Origin: Incurvaria masculella | Lineage: Eukaryota > Arthropoda > Insecta > Lepidoptera > Incurvariidae | Assembly (NCBI GenBank): GCA_946894095.1 | Contig: OX335657.1 | Coordinates: 17,422,001 to 17,486,000, forward strand | DNA: 64,000 nucleotides | Direction: 5' to 3' | Part shown: positions 43,620-54,736 of the stretch, piece by piece | Numbering within the stretch: the first letter of the stretch is position 1 | Layout of the letters: every line of letters starts with the position of its first letter | Notes under the pieces: model-generated | What the model saw: only the letters and a program-made list of their open reading frames with translations | The model's database searches: none | Told to the model about the DNA's origin: nothing | Position numbers and translations under genes: made by a program

Positions 43620-45480
43620 GCCCAAGTGTCTCGTCGCAAATAACTAAAAAAGGATACTTTTGGTCTGAATCGGGTGTATCGGTCACACGCAATTAGTCCC
43701 AATTGTTCTCTTATTAACGGTTGTTTAAACATTCTGAAAATCAATACCAGTCTATGAACACTTACGTAGTTGTGCACCAACGAATTGCTTCATAATCATA
43801 CTTCATGGAATGAAACATCATACATCATCATCATCGAAACATCATACTTTTTGAGAAAAAGGTAGATTTCTGAAGAAGATTTTTTCTATGAATTTGCAAA
43901 ATAATCATCAGGTGTTGGCGCATTTCTTCCATCTCCAGCTGTGATTGGACCCTCGGCACGTGAACTAGTTCACGCTTGACCGGTTTTTTATTTTATCTTA
44001 CCATATTATTGTGTGAGCGTCCTACTTTATAACGTCAATGTAATTGTTATTTATTTGTGTGTAACGATATCGAGGCCAAATTTGAATTCGTTCGTTAGAA
44101 AACTTTAAATTTAATTGAACATTAAAAAGTTAAGCGGTAATATGGAACCAGTCCGGGAGTCAAAATACAAATCGATTTTACCACCTACACCAAAAAATGG
44201 TTTGAGAGCAACCTCAACAATATATGAACGAGAATCGTGTATGAGGTGTATGAACATCACCTAGGAATAATGCTTAACTGTAATTAAAGTGTACTCAAAA
44301 TTGTCTTATTAGTTATTGAAAACTATACGTATGAAATAACTAATGATTAGGAATAAGGAATGCAGCAGCAGTGAGGTGATATTCGATACACGATATGACT
44401 TAACGGACATTACAATAACACGTCGGACCGGGTACAGAACCTATAAAATGGTAAACTTTCGGGAACTACAGTTGCATACTAAACAAGGTCTAGAGCGGAA
44501 CCAATAAATAAAGTATTCTGATATTGACCAGTGGAAACTTGTGAAATTCAAGCAGAACTTTGCGCATTAATAATTGCTAATCCGAGCTAAAACAATGAAT
44601 TTCGTCCGGAATAAATTAACCCACGCGAATTGTGATTACTCGACCGCCGAACACTCGAAAACAATGGACACGAAACAATACATTTATAGGGACAAAGGGT
44701 CCTGTGAACGATCGGTATTGTCTCTGAGGATTGTCCTTTGCACGCCCTTCTCGAGCCTAAAGGTCCTTTCGGATTGACCTGCGTTTGACATTTCATCAAG
44801 CCTTTCTTAAAGCATCGAGAATGAACAAAATCCCCTTAACAACTTAATTGTAACCTAACCTTTCCGAGAAAAGGAAGCGTCCGAATGACGTGATATCCAA
44901 GAATATGAATTGGAACAACGAAAGCGTTTTGAAATTTCAGAAAAAAAGTCAAAATTAGACTAAAGTGGACCAGAGGAATAGACACCACAAAAGAATCAAT
45001 AATGCGCGGGCGTGTATCCGTCAAACTTTGGCAGCATCATCTTTTATCATTGCAGGTCGATACCACAGATCTACTAATATGTGGTTAATACGCGAGACTT
45101 ATTCTGTGACCCGAGTTCGCACGAGTTAGCGCGAGTCGCGCATGTGAACGGTAGTTCGTGTCCGAACTTACAGGGCGAATTCGATGCGAGGCGCGAGGCG
45201 TGAATGTGAATCGAGCATAAATAAGTAATACAAAGACGTAACCATTTCCTCGACCTCTCCCGAACTCTCTGGACGCCGCTGCCGCCGGGCGTGGCGTCGC
45301 TCCGTTGTTTTTGGGCGATCGCGTAAATTGGCGCCTTTGTGTGATAAATTGAACATTGTCTGTCGGATGTTCCTGTTCGGGCGCTCTCCTCCCACCCTGC
45401 CCCGCCCCGGTGCGCCGGAGCCGTCACCTCTGCTGCTGACCTCCCTGGGCTCTTTGTTCTCCGTTTTGTATGCACACATT
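43620..45480 (+). other. unrecognised intronic sequence
   Basis: About 1.9 kb without an identifiable element. The 171-codon minus frame at 45074-45589 overlaps a SINE head and is not supported as a gene. Positions 45240-45450 are GC-rich without a conserved peptide. Confidence 0.45.
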
Positions 45481-45888
45481 TGAGCGGCTCGTAGCCTAGT
45501 GGCGCGGGGACTGGCCTAGCGTACCAGAGGCCTGGGTTCAATACCGACATGCACCACTGTCTTTCTCTTTCCGAGTGAGATAAGTGCATTTCGTCACGAA
45601 TGCGAGCTGCTCTATGGTTCGGTATCCATGTAAAACTGTAGGTCCCCTTCCCCTACTAGGTGGTAGGGTTTAAGCCCGCCCGGGTTGGTACCATCGCATT
45701 GGATGAAACGATGGTCGAAGCGGCAATAAACATTGTCCGTGTTTTCTATCCAGTTCAATGTAGCCGTGCTCATAAAGGGAAGGTCCTGGCATGGCACCAA
45801 ATTCCTTTGGGAATGTGGTGTATTGGGCTAATATCATAACGTTAGTTGTGTGGTATTAGCCATCCATGTCAGGTGGCATACAAAAAAC
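45481..45888 (+). mobile_element. tRNA-type SINE, complete reference copy
   Basis: Head: box A GTAGCCTAGTGGCGCG (45491-45506) and box B GGGTTCAATACC (45534-45545). Body from ctctttccgagtgag through GGTTGGTACCATCGCATTGG to AGGTGGCATA and an A-tail. About 408 bp. Confidence 0.88.
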
Positions 45889-46187
45889 CATTGAACTTGG
45901 CTGTCTTTATCAATCATATTTTGTTGTGAAAGCCTGTTTAAAAACTGCTACAAGCATACAACTTTCTGTTCACCAATTTTCTTGTTTTATTTTTCTTTTT
46001 GCAGCACAAACAATTAGTGACGGGTAAAGTTGGACATTGGAAGCGCTCTATAATAAACATCGAAGGACATCATTTTTAATCAGAAAAAAACATCTCTATA
46101 CCTTCCCTGGCTGTATTATACTGTATTATAGCCGGCCATGTACCTACCCCAGTTATGACTGACGCAGAACTCGCTCGAGTTTATTCC

Positions 46188-46496
46188 ATTACCATAGTAA
46201 GTTAGCTATCCGGGTGAACAGGCAAGTGAGAAATTAAATCTGATGTCTAGTTTGCAGTTCCTACTATGCTAAATGGTAAATATTAGTTCACGCAGCCGAA
46301 TAAAATATGAATTAACCGTTAGCATGGTACGAAATCCGGTATTTCGTCCGATTCGTACCATGGTAATTGGTAAATTTAAGTGAACTTTGCACAATAACAC
46401 GCTATTTGAGAGTATGTAAGGTAAGTACGAATGCAACTATACGTCAGATTTAATAAGTCACTTACCTGTTCAGCCAGCGAGTGACTTTACCGTGGT
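46188..46496. mobile_element. repeat O, inverted-repeat element
   Basis: The ends ACCATAGTAA..ctatccgggtgaacaggc and CTGTTCAGCCAGCG..ttACCGTGGT are imperfect inverted copies. A second inner stem (CATGGTACGAAAT / ATTTCGTCC..CGTACCATG) lies at its centre near 46325-46362. Partial copy at 5078-5223. Confidence 0.65.
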
Positions 46497-46498
46497 AT

Positions 46499-46692
46499 CC
46501 CCCTCGATATTGTCAGTCAGTCAGTCAGCGTGTTTGCGTCCACTGCTGGACATACGCCTCTCCAATTTTTCCCCAGTCCTCCCGGCCCGGAGCGGTACGG
46601 AACCACTGCTTTCCGCCGACGCACTCGATGTCGTCGTACCACCTAGCGGGTGGTCTTCCCACACTCCGTTTTACACATTCCGTCTCCACATT
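46499..46692 (-). pseudogene. RTE-type LINE C-terminal remnant
   Basis: On - it encodes KRSVGRPPARWYDDIECVGG and KQWFRTAPGREDWGKIGEAY, then VQQWTQTR and a stop. A (CTGA)n tail follows (46501-46516 on +). It ends about 125 bp upstream of PDE11 exon 4. Confidence 0.82.
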
Positions 46693-46816
46693 GTACTGTT
46701 GTTAATATGTTTGACCGTTCGTCCGTCTCTGTCTCTAAGTGTCCTCACGGGACACACGCGTCCCTTGCTTGGGGCGTGAACAACGTGCTCACTGCGCGTG
46801 GCGTGCCTGTCGACAG

Positions 46817-46965
46817 GTGAAGGACATCTGCAACGAGCTGGAGGTGCGCGTGCTGTGCCACAAGATCCTGCAGAACGTGTCGGTGCTGCTGGACGCGGAC
46901 CGCGGCTCGCTGTTCCTGGTGCAGGGCGAGCGCGCCGCATGCAAGCGGCAACACCAGAACGGCAG
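46817..46965 (+). CDS. Pde11: PDE11-type phosphodiesterase, coding exon (start of GAF-A)
   Basis: A 149-bp exon between cgacag (ends 46816) and gtaacc, starting in phase 0 and ending in phase 2. The peptide [20 protein letters not shown], then [18 protein letters not shown], is the first helix and strand of the GAF-A domain. LCHKIL and DADR.SLFLV are diagnostic of the PDE11/PDE5/PDE6 group, and the match to insect PDE11 is particularly close. GAF domains of this family bind cyclic nucleotide and regulate the C-terminal HD hydrolase. After QGE the residues [12 protein letters not shown] form the variable loop. The rest of GAF-A (including the NKFDE motif) is beyond this exon and not found in the window. 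Confidence 0.95.
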
Positions 46966-46970
46966 GTAAC

Positions 46971-47443
46971 CTTTGTCGCCTTCTAATTTGCACGGTGTAT
47001 CCCACAGAACAATTAGGAGGTAAGAATTGTGAAGTGGGCGGAACTCGCGCGCCGGTATTTAGCGGAGACCCGCGCACTTCATACGCGCATGATTCACTCC
47101 TCTGCGGCGTTCCTGTGCATTAACTTATCCGTGATACAATCTAAAATTGAAAAGGAGTAATGCCGTACTGTGCCATAATAACGTGTAAACGCGACAGCTG
47201 GGTGCACAACCTTCATAATGGCGGAGTTTCATATCACCGGTTAGTTTCATTTACATGTATAGCGATAAAACTTACAACAAAAACACTACGATACGGCGTC
47301 GCGGCGTCGCTTTGCTTGTCGGGTCATGTCTCGCTACTCTGTTAGTGACTGCGTGCGTGTGAGGCGCTCGGCCGTGTTCGAAAGTGACGTAACATTTGAT
47401 TGCAAACAGTATTGGAATTCCAACATAGATCCATTACGTTAAG
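46971..47443 (+). other. unrecognised sequence with a repeat M fragment
   Basis: Positions 46973-47003 (tttgtcgccttctaatttgc..acggtgtatcc) match the tandem units at 50828-50860. Nothing else identified. Confidence 0.45.
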
Positions 47444-47696
47444 TGTAACTGCACAGAAATAACCGTGTCAAACAAACAATCAAGACCGTATTATGCGTTT
47501 ATTAACACAACATGTGCTCTGCACAATGCGCGCTCGACGGTGCTCGAAAACGTAATGGCCGCCACGTTATTTACTCCTGCGCCGGTGCATTACTCATCCC
47601 TCGTGTGTCGCTCGTTGATTGGCTGCGCCCCACTCGGTCTCTCCTGATTGGTCCGCAGCAAGCGCACAACTTCCGCCGGAACTCGTGGCGCCAACA
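47444..47696 (-). repeat. 3' LTR (253 bp) of a gag-only LTR element
   Basis: Identical in length to 50184-50436, with four differences by eye (about 1.6%). On - it starts TGTTGGCGCCACGAG and ends GTGCAGTTACA. A purine-rich stretch adjoins it on the internal side (gaggcaggagggccgga on -), as expected for a polypurine tract. Confidence 0.9.
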
Positions 47697-48235
47697 TCCG
47701 GCCCTCCTGCCTCGTGTCTGTCCTCAGGCACAAAAGTTCCTGCAAGTTTATAAAACTTGTAAAGTATTTACAACACAGTGTATTGAAGGCAGACTTCCCG
47801 ATGCTATGCAGCCAATTACTGATCCAGATCGTGCTTCGGAGTTCTAATTCGTAAATGATCTCGATTACCCAACCTTAAAAAAGCACGCTCAGACTCGAAG
47901 TCAACATGCATCACAAAGTTTTACCAGTTTATCGAATCATTGTTTTTCACGAATCGTATATCCGCTCCCATTGCCACAGACTCGAGGTCGCACCTCATCT
48001 GATCCGGCTTTTGAATCTCATAATAGACTACAAAACAAGGAACCACCTCCAATGTTTTCAAAGGTTTGTCAAACACGTCTTATTTTCAACTATAATGCGA
48101 ATTGCCTTTTCTTTAAGCCTGAATATGATATGAATTTATTATAAAATAGGTTTTAGTACATACCCTTCTCGCCAACACCACCATCCTCATTCCATTCCGA
48201 TATTTTTATCCAAGGTTGGGTTAGTTATTTTTTAT
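47697..48235 (-). other. LTR element interior, 3' remnant
   Basis: Lies between the LINE tail and the 3' LTR. Short frames only; no pol motif recognised. Confidence 0.5.
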
Positions 48236-49468
48236 TTTTTTATTTATTTATTTATTTATTTCTTCTTAAAACATATTCTCTAAAGTACATACAATGCAAG
48301 GAAAAGTATATATAACATACTTGTATCTAAAAGTCACATATATTCAACAAGTTAACTCGTATGTATTACAGTAAGTAAGACTGCTGCCTACAGAAGAATA
48401 CATTCTGAGTAGTAGGCAGCTGATTTCGTCATTTGACTACTTAAAACTGTGTTGCTCTTCGTCTGTGGGTTTATTTATACATAGGCTGCAATAGTTTATC
48501 CGAGGTCGCGGGTTATTTCAAGTATGTTTTAGAGTACATATTAGTTTTATTACTTAATTCTAAAGACATTAAATTTAAGGGTGTTGGTGTGGATGTGTGA
48601 ATGTAAGGGTGTGTAAGTGTGTGATTTTTAGTAAGTTTTTAGGAGATGTTTATTTAATTAATTATTATATTTCAATTTCAAAAAACTGATAAATATTTTC
48701 TTCTTTTGTATGCATATAAAGTTCCCGATATTTCTGAGTCAATAACACCATACATTCTAGTTCCGAGCCATATCAAAGATCTTTGAGTGAAACGAGAGGT
48801 TGTGGTCGGTCGTACATAAGCTTTTAGCTTTGCCCTGGTGTAATGGTCGTGCTCAGGTCTTTTAAGTAATGCTTTACCTTTGCTGTGAAAAAAACAGCAA
48901 ATCCTAAGTACATAAATCTTTTTGATGGATAGGACTTGGGCTTCTTCGAAAAGTTTGTCGCTGGGATATATATTCGGTTTACTGAACATTACTTTCAGTA
49001 CTGCTTTCTGAGCAATTTCAAGTTGTCTTACAGTAGTTTTATGTGCACTTCCCCAAGCCAATATACAATAGTTTATAATTGAATGACAGAGCCCATAGTA
49101 CAGCGTTTTGAGTGTCTTCTTGTCTAAGATGTTACGAGTTTGTTTAAAAATATAAATCAATTTCCTTACTCTCTTTTTTAGGTTATCGATATGTGCATCC
49201 CAGCATAAGTGCTCATCTACTAAAATACCCAAATATTTTGTAATTTTAGTTCTTTCAATCGTTTCGCAAGAGCAATTCGATGGTGCAACGGAAATAGGAG
49301 AGTGGAAAAGACACGTAGCTTCATGTATTTTTAAATGAGTGAGAGGGTAGATTTTTCTTGATTGGATATTTGAAAATGTAATGTATTTCGTTTTTGTGGT
49401 GTTTAGTGTAAGTAGATTGGAATCTAGCCATAATTTCACCAATTGAAGTCCTTCCTCAGATTTTTTTG
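48236..49468 (-). pseudogene. LINE inserted in the LTR element
   Basis: The minus frame at 48678-49442 (254 aa) includes WLDSNLLTLNTTKTKYITFS, KITKYLGILVDEHLCWDAHI, LKKRVRKLIYIFKQTRNIL, YGLCHSIINYCILAWGSA and HDHYTRAK. These are the post-catalytic parts of a non-LTR reverse transcriptase. The 3' tail is (AAATA)-type (48228-48262, TTTATT on +). The YxDD core is missing, so it is 5'-truncated; its start lies near 49468. Confidence 0.83.
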
Positions 49469-50155
49469 TTATGTCTGTTTGTGTATGTATATTGTATGTA
49501 TACGTCCATGTAGAAATGCTGCGAGCTGGTCACACGAACGAAAACTACTCGCATCTACTGAGGCACTAATGTTAGGATCAATAATATTGCCAACAATGAT
49601 TGATATTATATCCCGCTCCGAAAAATTTACGTGTAACTTGTGAATTTTGGATTTTTGGTCGAAATAAAATTCGTAAAGGGATTGGGAGGCACTTGGCGTG
49701 GAGTGTATGATGTCTTTTAGCAAAGTGTGCATATTACGTTGAGTTTGGAACGTAAATGATACTTTATACCGCCATTCTTTCCAGGTCCAAGCTACCCAGC
49801 AACAATCATTTTTAATAAAGGACTCATACCAGGTTTTTGATGTACCTTTCAATTTATTCACAGCTTGAAAAATAATTACAGCGTCTTTCCACGAAAATGT
49901 TTTTGCGTGAAGGTCCACAATATTTAGCCAGTTGTCTACATTATCTGTACGAGGATCAAATTCTGGCACCATTGAATTGAAAACCATATTATTGCAACTC
50001 GGTACCTGACTCTCACTGGATTTCTTTGCCTTTTTACGCCGAAGTGGCGGTGTTCCGCTCGATGTACTGGAACTAGAACTGCTTGTGGATGACGAACGAC
50101 GTCTCTTTCTCTTCTTATTTGCACGAGTGCCTTCTCGGGAACGTCTTCCAGCCAT
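49469..50155 (-). pseudogene. gag-like protein of the LTR element, C-terminus lost
   Basis: A 228-residue frame starting 28 nt inside the 5' LTR boundary. Residues 11-45 are a basic/serine-rich stretch (KKRKRRRSSSTSSSSSS). From residue 63 the capsid-like segment begins: VPEFDPRTDNVDNWLNIVD, KTWYESFI, W..W..EWR, SLYEFYFDQKSKI and CDQLAAFLHGR. This arrangement matches gag proteins of insect gypsy-type elements, which form the particle coat. The last ten residues (IHTIYIHKQT) run into the LINE junction, and no zinc knuckle follows, so the frame is truncated. An ATG in good position and the R/S-rich start support this start. Confidence 0.8.
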
Positions 50156-50183
50156 TTTCAGGGCACAGATTCAGCACTTCTGA
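50156..50183 (-). promoter_or_regulatory. presumed primer-binding region
   Basis: Directly after the 5' LTR the - strand reads TCAGAAGTGCTGAATCTG. The first nine bases resemble the 3' acceptor region of some leucine tRNAs, offset by a few bases. This rests on memory of tRNA sequence and is tentative. Confidence 0.35.
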
Positions 50184-50436
50184 TGTAACTGCACAGAAAT
50201 AACCGTGTCAAACAAACAATCAAGACCGTATCATGCGTTTATTAACACAACATGTGCTCTGCACAATGCGCGCTCGACGTTGCTCGAAAACGTAATGGCC
50301 GCCACGTTATTTACTCCTGCGCCGGTGCATTACCCATCCCTCGTGTGTCGCTCGTTGATTGGCTGCGCCCCACTCGGTCTCTCCTGATTGGTCCGCAGCA
50401 AGCGCATAACTTCCGCCGGAACTCGTGGCGCCAACA
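50184..50436 (-). repeat. 5' LTR (253 bp)
   Basis: The partner of 47444-47696. On the + strand it begins TGTAACTGCACAG and ends GGCGCCAACA, giving TG..CA termini. Confidence 0.9.
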
Positions 50437-50569
50437 TAAGGTTCATATTAACTGAACAAATGTGGATTTGTTGTTTGGTTATTAATTAAGAAGGGATAGC
50501 CAATTGCGACGGTTATACATCCGCGAAGCAAAAAGGTCTTAAGTAAAACGGTAACAGCGGTCCTGGAAC

Positions 50570-51010
50570 AAATTTACAAACGTTTCACTTCCTGCCTCCT
50601 CAATATTCCGTGGTGTATCCGGTGTTACCTCTCTGTTGAGGTGAACTCCTCGAATATCGCTTGCCATCACTTACACGGTCTATCCGGCGTTGCCGGTTAT
50701 AACTCCTCGAATTCCCCAGAAACTTTCTTGGGATTCCCCGGAATCCGTTAAAATGCGGATCCAAGTTGTGGTTGAAAAGTTTTAACTAGCGATAACAAGC
50801 TGATGCAGCCGATAGTCGTCGGAATAACTTTTATCGCCTTCTAATTGGCACGGTGTATCCGGTGTTGCCTCTCTGTTGAGTTGAACTCCTCGAATTCTCC
50901 AATAAAAATAATGGGACTCCCCAGAATCCGTTAAAATCCGGATCCAAGTTTTGGTTGGAAATTTTGAATGAGCGATAACAAGCTCATGTAGCCGATAGCC
51001 GTCGGAAAAA
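50570..51010 (+). repeat. repeat M, tandem direct units of ~200-240 bp
   Basis: Two units share gtgtatccggtgtt.cctctc, TGTTGAG.TGAACTCCTCGA, CC.GAATCCGTTAAAAT, the segment GGATCCAAGTT.TGGTTG and AGCGATAACAAGCT.ATG.AG + CCGATAG.CGTCGGAA. A further fragment is at 46973. Confidence 0.75.
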
Positions 51011-51140
51011 CCTTCGGAAGAGTAGGAAAATAAAACTTAACTTAACCAATTTTTTTTCTTTAGAAAAATTTTCAAATTAACAAAACAAAAGGCCCGCAAT
51101 TGGGTAGGAAGGAGCACTCAAACAACACTGTTAAGGAGTG

Positions 51141-51690
51141 TTAAGGTGGCCCATCCCGCTCATCTCCCCATACAAAAGGGGAAAGAAGATCACGCCCATA
51201 TTTCTTGTCAGAGATCTAAAATTTTGCCCAAAATAGCTTTATTTGATCGAACTAGATGTCTGATGACTATTGACATTGTAAAATTGTGTTTGGTTTCTAA
51301 GTTATAAGGTCCGAAAGTTCGCATTTTTCGCGCGTTTTATACAATAACTTTGGAGGCAGATTACGGAATGATAAAGTAAGAACATCTTAAAAAGATTAGT
51401 CATCAGACATAGCTTATTTAATCAAGATTTATAATCTATTTGGTTTTTGTTCGATTTTTTACTACAGCGGTCGTGGTTTACTTTTAGCTATAAGTCGTTT
51501 TGAAATTAAAATTTTCGTAAATCTTACCAAGTCATACACTGTGCACATCGTCTTTTTTGTGGACATGTTGCATCTTCCTCATCACGGAGCCTGTCTTATT
51601 CTTTGAAACAGAGAAGGTCCCAGAGCGCAACAGCACGGTTTTGTACCGTGCCCGCGAATGAGTTAGGGCCGCCGGGTTGGGCCACCTTAA
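51141..51690 (+). mobile_element. TTAA-1 element, full-length
   Basis: 550 bp, TTAA at 51141-51144 and 51687-51690, same termini as copy 1. Confidence 0.87.
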
Positions 51691-51858
51691 ATAGTTACAA
51701 TCGGGTTGCTAAATTCCCCATATTTCCTAATTTCTCACCAAATTCTTCAAAAGTTCAGCATATCCCACACGTGACTAAATTCCCCACGCTGCTGGCGGTA
51801 TTGTTTGTTTCGCATCCAAAAAATGTCTGACTTCCCGGCGCTCGGACACCTGTTCCTG

Positions 51859-52338
51859 TTAAGGCGCTAGGACTGGCCAACTACTCGCGCCATACAAATG
51901 CACTTTTTAACAAATGTAATAATATGTAGTGAAACGCTTCAGAAAATCCAAATAGAACTCCAGACTGATAATGGATTGTTAATATTTTTTTATTCCATCA
52001 TTTATTTAAATAATAATAAAAATAAAAAAGTTGATTTTTCTCATTAGAAATCTGAAAGTAATTCGATTTCTAGATATAAGCAAAAAACAGCATATATACA
52101 TAAACAAAACATTCCATTTGCTTTTAGATTTCTACATTTAGTCAAAAAAGTTCGGAAATGGACACCGTTTCCGCAATGTATTTTGTATAGAAAAAGGAAA
52201 CATACATTAACGAAAATAGGTTGATTCCTAGACAAGGAATCATATATTGTAAGAATGACACTTATAATCGTCAGACTTAGTTAGTTAACTTGGGGTGCCT
52301 CGTCTAACTTTGCGATTTGGCTAGTACCAGGGCCTTAA
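51859..52338 (+). mobile_element. TTAA-2 element, copy 4
   Basis: 480 bp with intact TTAA ends. A one-base insertion (caaaaaacagc) and base changes interrupt the 62-codon frame present in three other copies. Confidence 0.87.
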
Positions 52339-52956
52339 GTCGGTTGAGCTTCTTTCTAGAAAACACCGTTTTCTAGATGCCTCCGCATGTCGCACCTATC
52401 GGCAACGATCTCCCTCGTGTTGCAGCTGGAATGTTCCATAGATGATCTAATCAATTTTTAGCAGGCCCAGGATAAGTAATATGATAAAAGAACAGCTTTG
52501 TATAACCAGTACGCTGTGTAAACAGACAATAGGCGCCATCTGTTGACCAAGGTCGGCTCGCGCCAAAATACCGAAATATTTCCCGTTACTCTATGCATAG
52601 GTGGGCGCGCTCGTGACGTTTCATTTGGTTTCTGTTTTTCTTTTTAAGACGATAATGAAGTGATCAAGTTCAATACAATAGTGCGTGCCTGCTTCCTCGG
52701 TGAAATTAAGAAATATTTTTCTGAAAATGTTCACATTGAATAAATCACCTGAGAGCCAACATAGTTATTTTTTTGTTCTTATGATAACTTAACTTTTTGG
52801 TCATTTTATGGAAAAACACTTGGCAAATATTTCATGCCCATATCACACTTTCGAGCGCCAATTTAATGTAGCTCTATGATATACGCTCTAAAATGTACAA
52901 GCAAATCTATTTATACTGTTATTTTATTGATTTTATAATGCAAACTTATTTATGTA
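52339..52956 (+). other. repeat P copy and unrecognised sequence
   Basis: Positions 52655-52770 match repeat P (gaagtgatcaagttcaatac, gaaattaagaaatatttttc). The rest is not identified. Confidence 0.4.
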
Positions 52957-53122
52957 ATGTTTGAAAAATGTTACGGATTTTAACGCGGCAGGTAGAGATA
53001 TTCTCCGACGTTTCGAGCTAATCATTCAGCCCGTTGTCAAGGAGGCATCCGCCGCGCTCGTGCGCAGCAGCAGCAGAATATCTCTACCTGCCGCGTGAAA
53101 AGCCGTAACATTTTTCAAACAT
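52957..53122. repeat. 48-bp-arm hairpin, Penelope-like terminal repeat candidate
   Basis: Arms 52957-53004 and 53075-53122 match at about 46 of 48 positions (core CGCGGCAGGTAGAGATATTC). The 70-bp loop contains CCGACGTTTCGAGC, reminiscent of Penelope-like terminal-repeat sequence and of the CCGACGT at the inner edge of 7661-7702. The GIY-YIG coding region is absent. Confidence 0.75.
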
Positions 53123-53472
53123 GACTAACGACCGCGGTAACCTCAAAAGATATTATGTAATGTTGTATTATTGCAATTTTTTATAATTGTATTTTAGTTT
53201 CTTGGTAATTTTTATTTGGATGCAAAATATTGACAAATTATAGACCGTGTCTCTGAAAAAATATATATTATTTTTTGCGTGAAGACTGGGACAGCCTGAA
53301 GGATACGCACGTGCAAAGTCTGTGACACGTGCAAACCTTTTCCCATTACCGGCCCCCGTGAGCGACTTTCGCCGACAGGATAGTTTCCTGCCTCCACTCG
53401 ACACTTACGACCTTGTCGTGCCAGCGTAAAGGGTTGCCCGGATGCGACGTAGTCGCGACACGTGCATGAACT
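53123..53472 (+). other. unrecognised sequence
   Basis: The minus frames at 53168-53404 and 53212-53397 overlap each other and show no motif. Confidence 0.4.
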
Positions 53473-54022
53473 TTAAGGTGGCCCAACCCGGCGGGGCTAA
53501 CTCATTCGCGGGCAAGGTACAAAACCGTGCTGTTGCTCTCTGGGACCTTCTCTGTTTCAAAGAATAAGACAGGCTCCGTGATTAGGAAGATGCAACAGGT
53601 CCACAAAAAATACAATGTGCATAGTGTATGATTTGGTAAGATTTACTAAAATTTTAATTACAAAACAACTTATAGCTAAAAGTAAACCACGACCGCTGTA
53701 GTACAAAATCTAACAAAAACCAAATAGATTATAAATCTTGATTAAATAAGCTATGTCTGATGACTAATCTTTTTAAGATGTTCTTACTTTATCATTGCGT
53801 AATCCACCTCCAAAGTTACTGCATAAAACGCGAGAAAAATTCGAACTTTCGGACCTTATAACTTAAAAACCAAACAAAATTTTACAATTCCAACGGTCAT
53901 CAGACATCTAGTTCGATTAAATAAAGCTATTTTGAGCAAAATTTGGGACCATTGACAAGAAATATGGACGTGATCTTCTTTCCCCGTTTATATGGGGATT
54001 TGAGCGGGTTGGGCCACCTTAA
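53473..54022 (-). mobile_element. TTAA-1 element, left half of second compound pair
   Basis: 550 bp, TTAA at 53473-53476 and 54019-54022, diverged from the 38975 copy by many substitutions, so not a recent local duplicate. Confidence 0.87.
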
Positions 54023-54397
54023 GGTGGGCCCGTAAGTATCTAAAAATCGCGTTCCCCATAAAAAACGCAGTTTACTAATAATTTAAAAACCACTGATCCA
54101 ATTTGCTTGATATTTGGGATTTAATATCATGAACCAGATATATATGTCTGCATGTGTTTGCCTTTTCGAAAAATTTATCCTGTTTCACACAACAGAGAAA
54201 TGAAAATTTGTATGAAGATTTTCTTTGGTCTGTTATTTGAACTGCTTTAGATTTTTCAGCAAAAAAAAAAAACCTGCGGACACAGATATTTATGATCGAA
54301 TATTAGATAGCAAATATTAAGCACATTGGAACAACGTTTTTTTAATGATTAGTAAACTACGTTTGTATGGGGAACATAGCTTACGGGCCGTTCTTAA
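54019..54397 (+). mobile_element. TTAA-3 element, right half of second compound pair
   Basis: 379 bp. The inverted ends are clearer here: GGGCCCGTAAG..gttccccata at the left, tatggggaacatagCTTACG + GGCC at the right. Shares its left TTAA with the TTAA-1 element. Confidence 0.82.
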
Positions 54398-54510
54398 GGC
54401 TCCAACTGACTCCAGCGTTCAGCAAACAAACGATAATGGCGATCTCCGGAAGCGTTGAGTTTGCGTTAGGGTTCATTGTTGAATGCGCGTGAAAATCGAG
54501 CGCGATATTA

Positions 54511-54736
54511 CTATATTACTAAGCTTGCGCTGTCCGTCCGCCCGTCCGTAAGTCTGTCACAGGGCTGTATTTCATGAACGGTAATAGGTAGGCAGCTAAT
54601 TTTCCATATTGTGTATTTATTTTGCCGCTATAACAACAAATAGAAAAAGTAAAAAAAAATATATTAAAGGGCGGTCTTGTACGATGGTACGGAACGCTTC
54701 GTGTGCGAGTCCGACTTGCACTTGGCCGGTTTTTTA
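54511..54736 (-). repeat. GGAACC repeat, outer edge missing
   Basis: It begins at attactaagcttgcgctgtcc and ends in CTTGGCCGGTTTTTT. The AGGGTTCCGTACC edge is gone. Confidence 0.78.

Larger units (their letters stand above)
42230..46816 (+). other. PDE11 intron 3 (4,587 bp)
   Basis: Donor gtgaga, acceptor cgacag, phase 0. It contains the mobile elements listed separately. Confidence 0.88.
47444..50436 (-). mobile_element. LTR retrotransposon, gag-only, disrupted by a LINE
   Basis: Two 253-bp LTRs flank a 2,487-bp interior. TAAG is duplicated outside both LTRs (47440-47443, 50437-50440). The interior has a 5'-truncated gag frame at the 5' side, a LINE copy, and about 540 bp of unrecognised 3' sequence (47697-48235). 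No protease, reverse transcriptase/RNase H of LTR type, or integrase frame is seen. It is therefore non-autonomous, or was gutted before or during the LINE insertion. Confidence 0.87.

Noticed and set aside
45074..45589. 171-codon minus-strand frame as a gene
   Set aside because: Its N-terminal third is antisense SINE head, and no motif or splice context supports the rest.
46671..47077. Minus-strand frames opposite PDE11 exon 4
   Set aside because: They mirror the GC-rich coding exon and carry no domain of their own.
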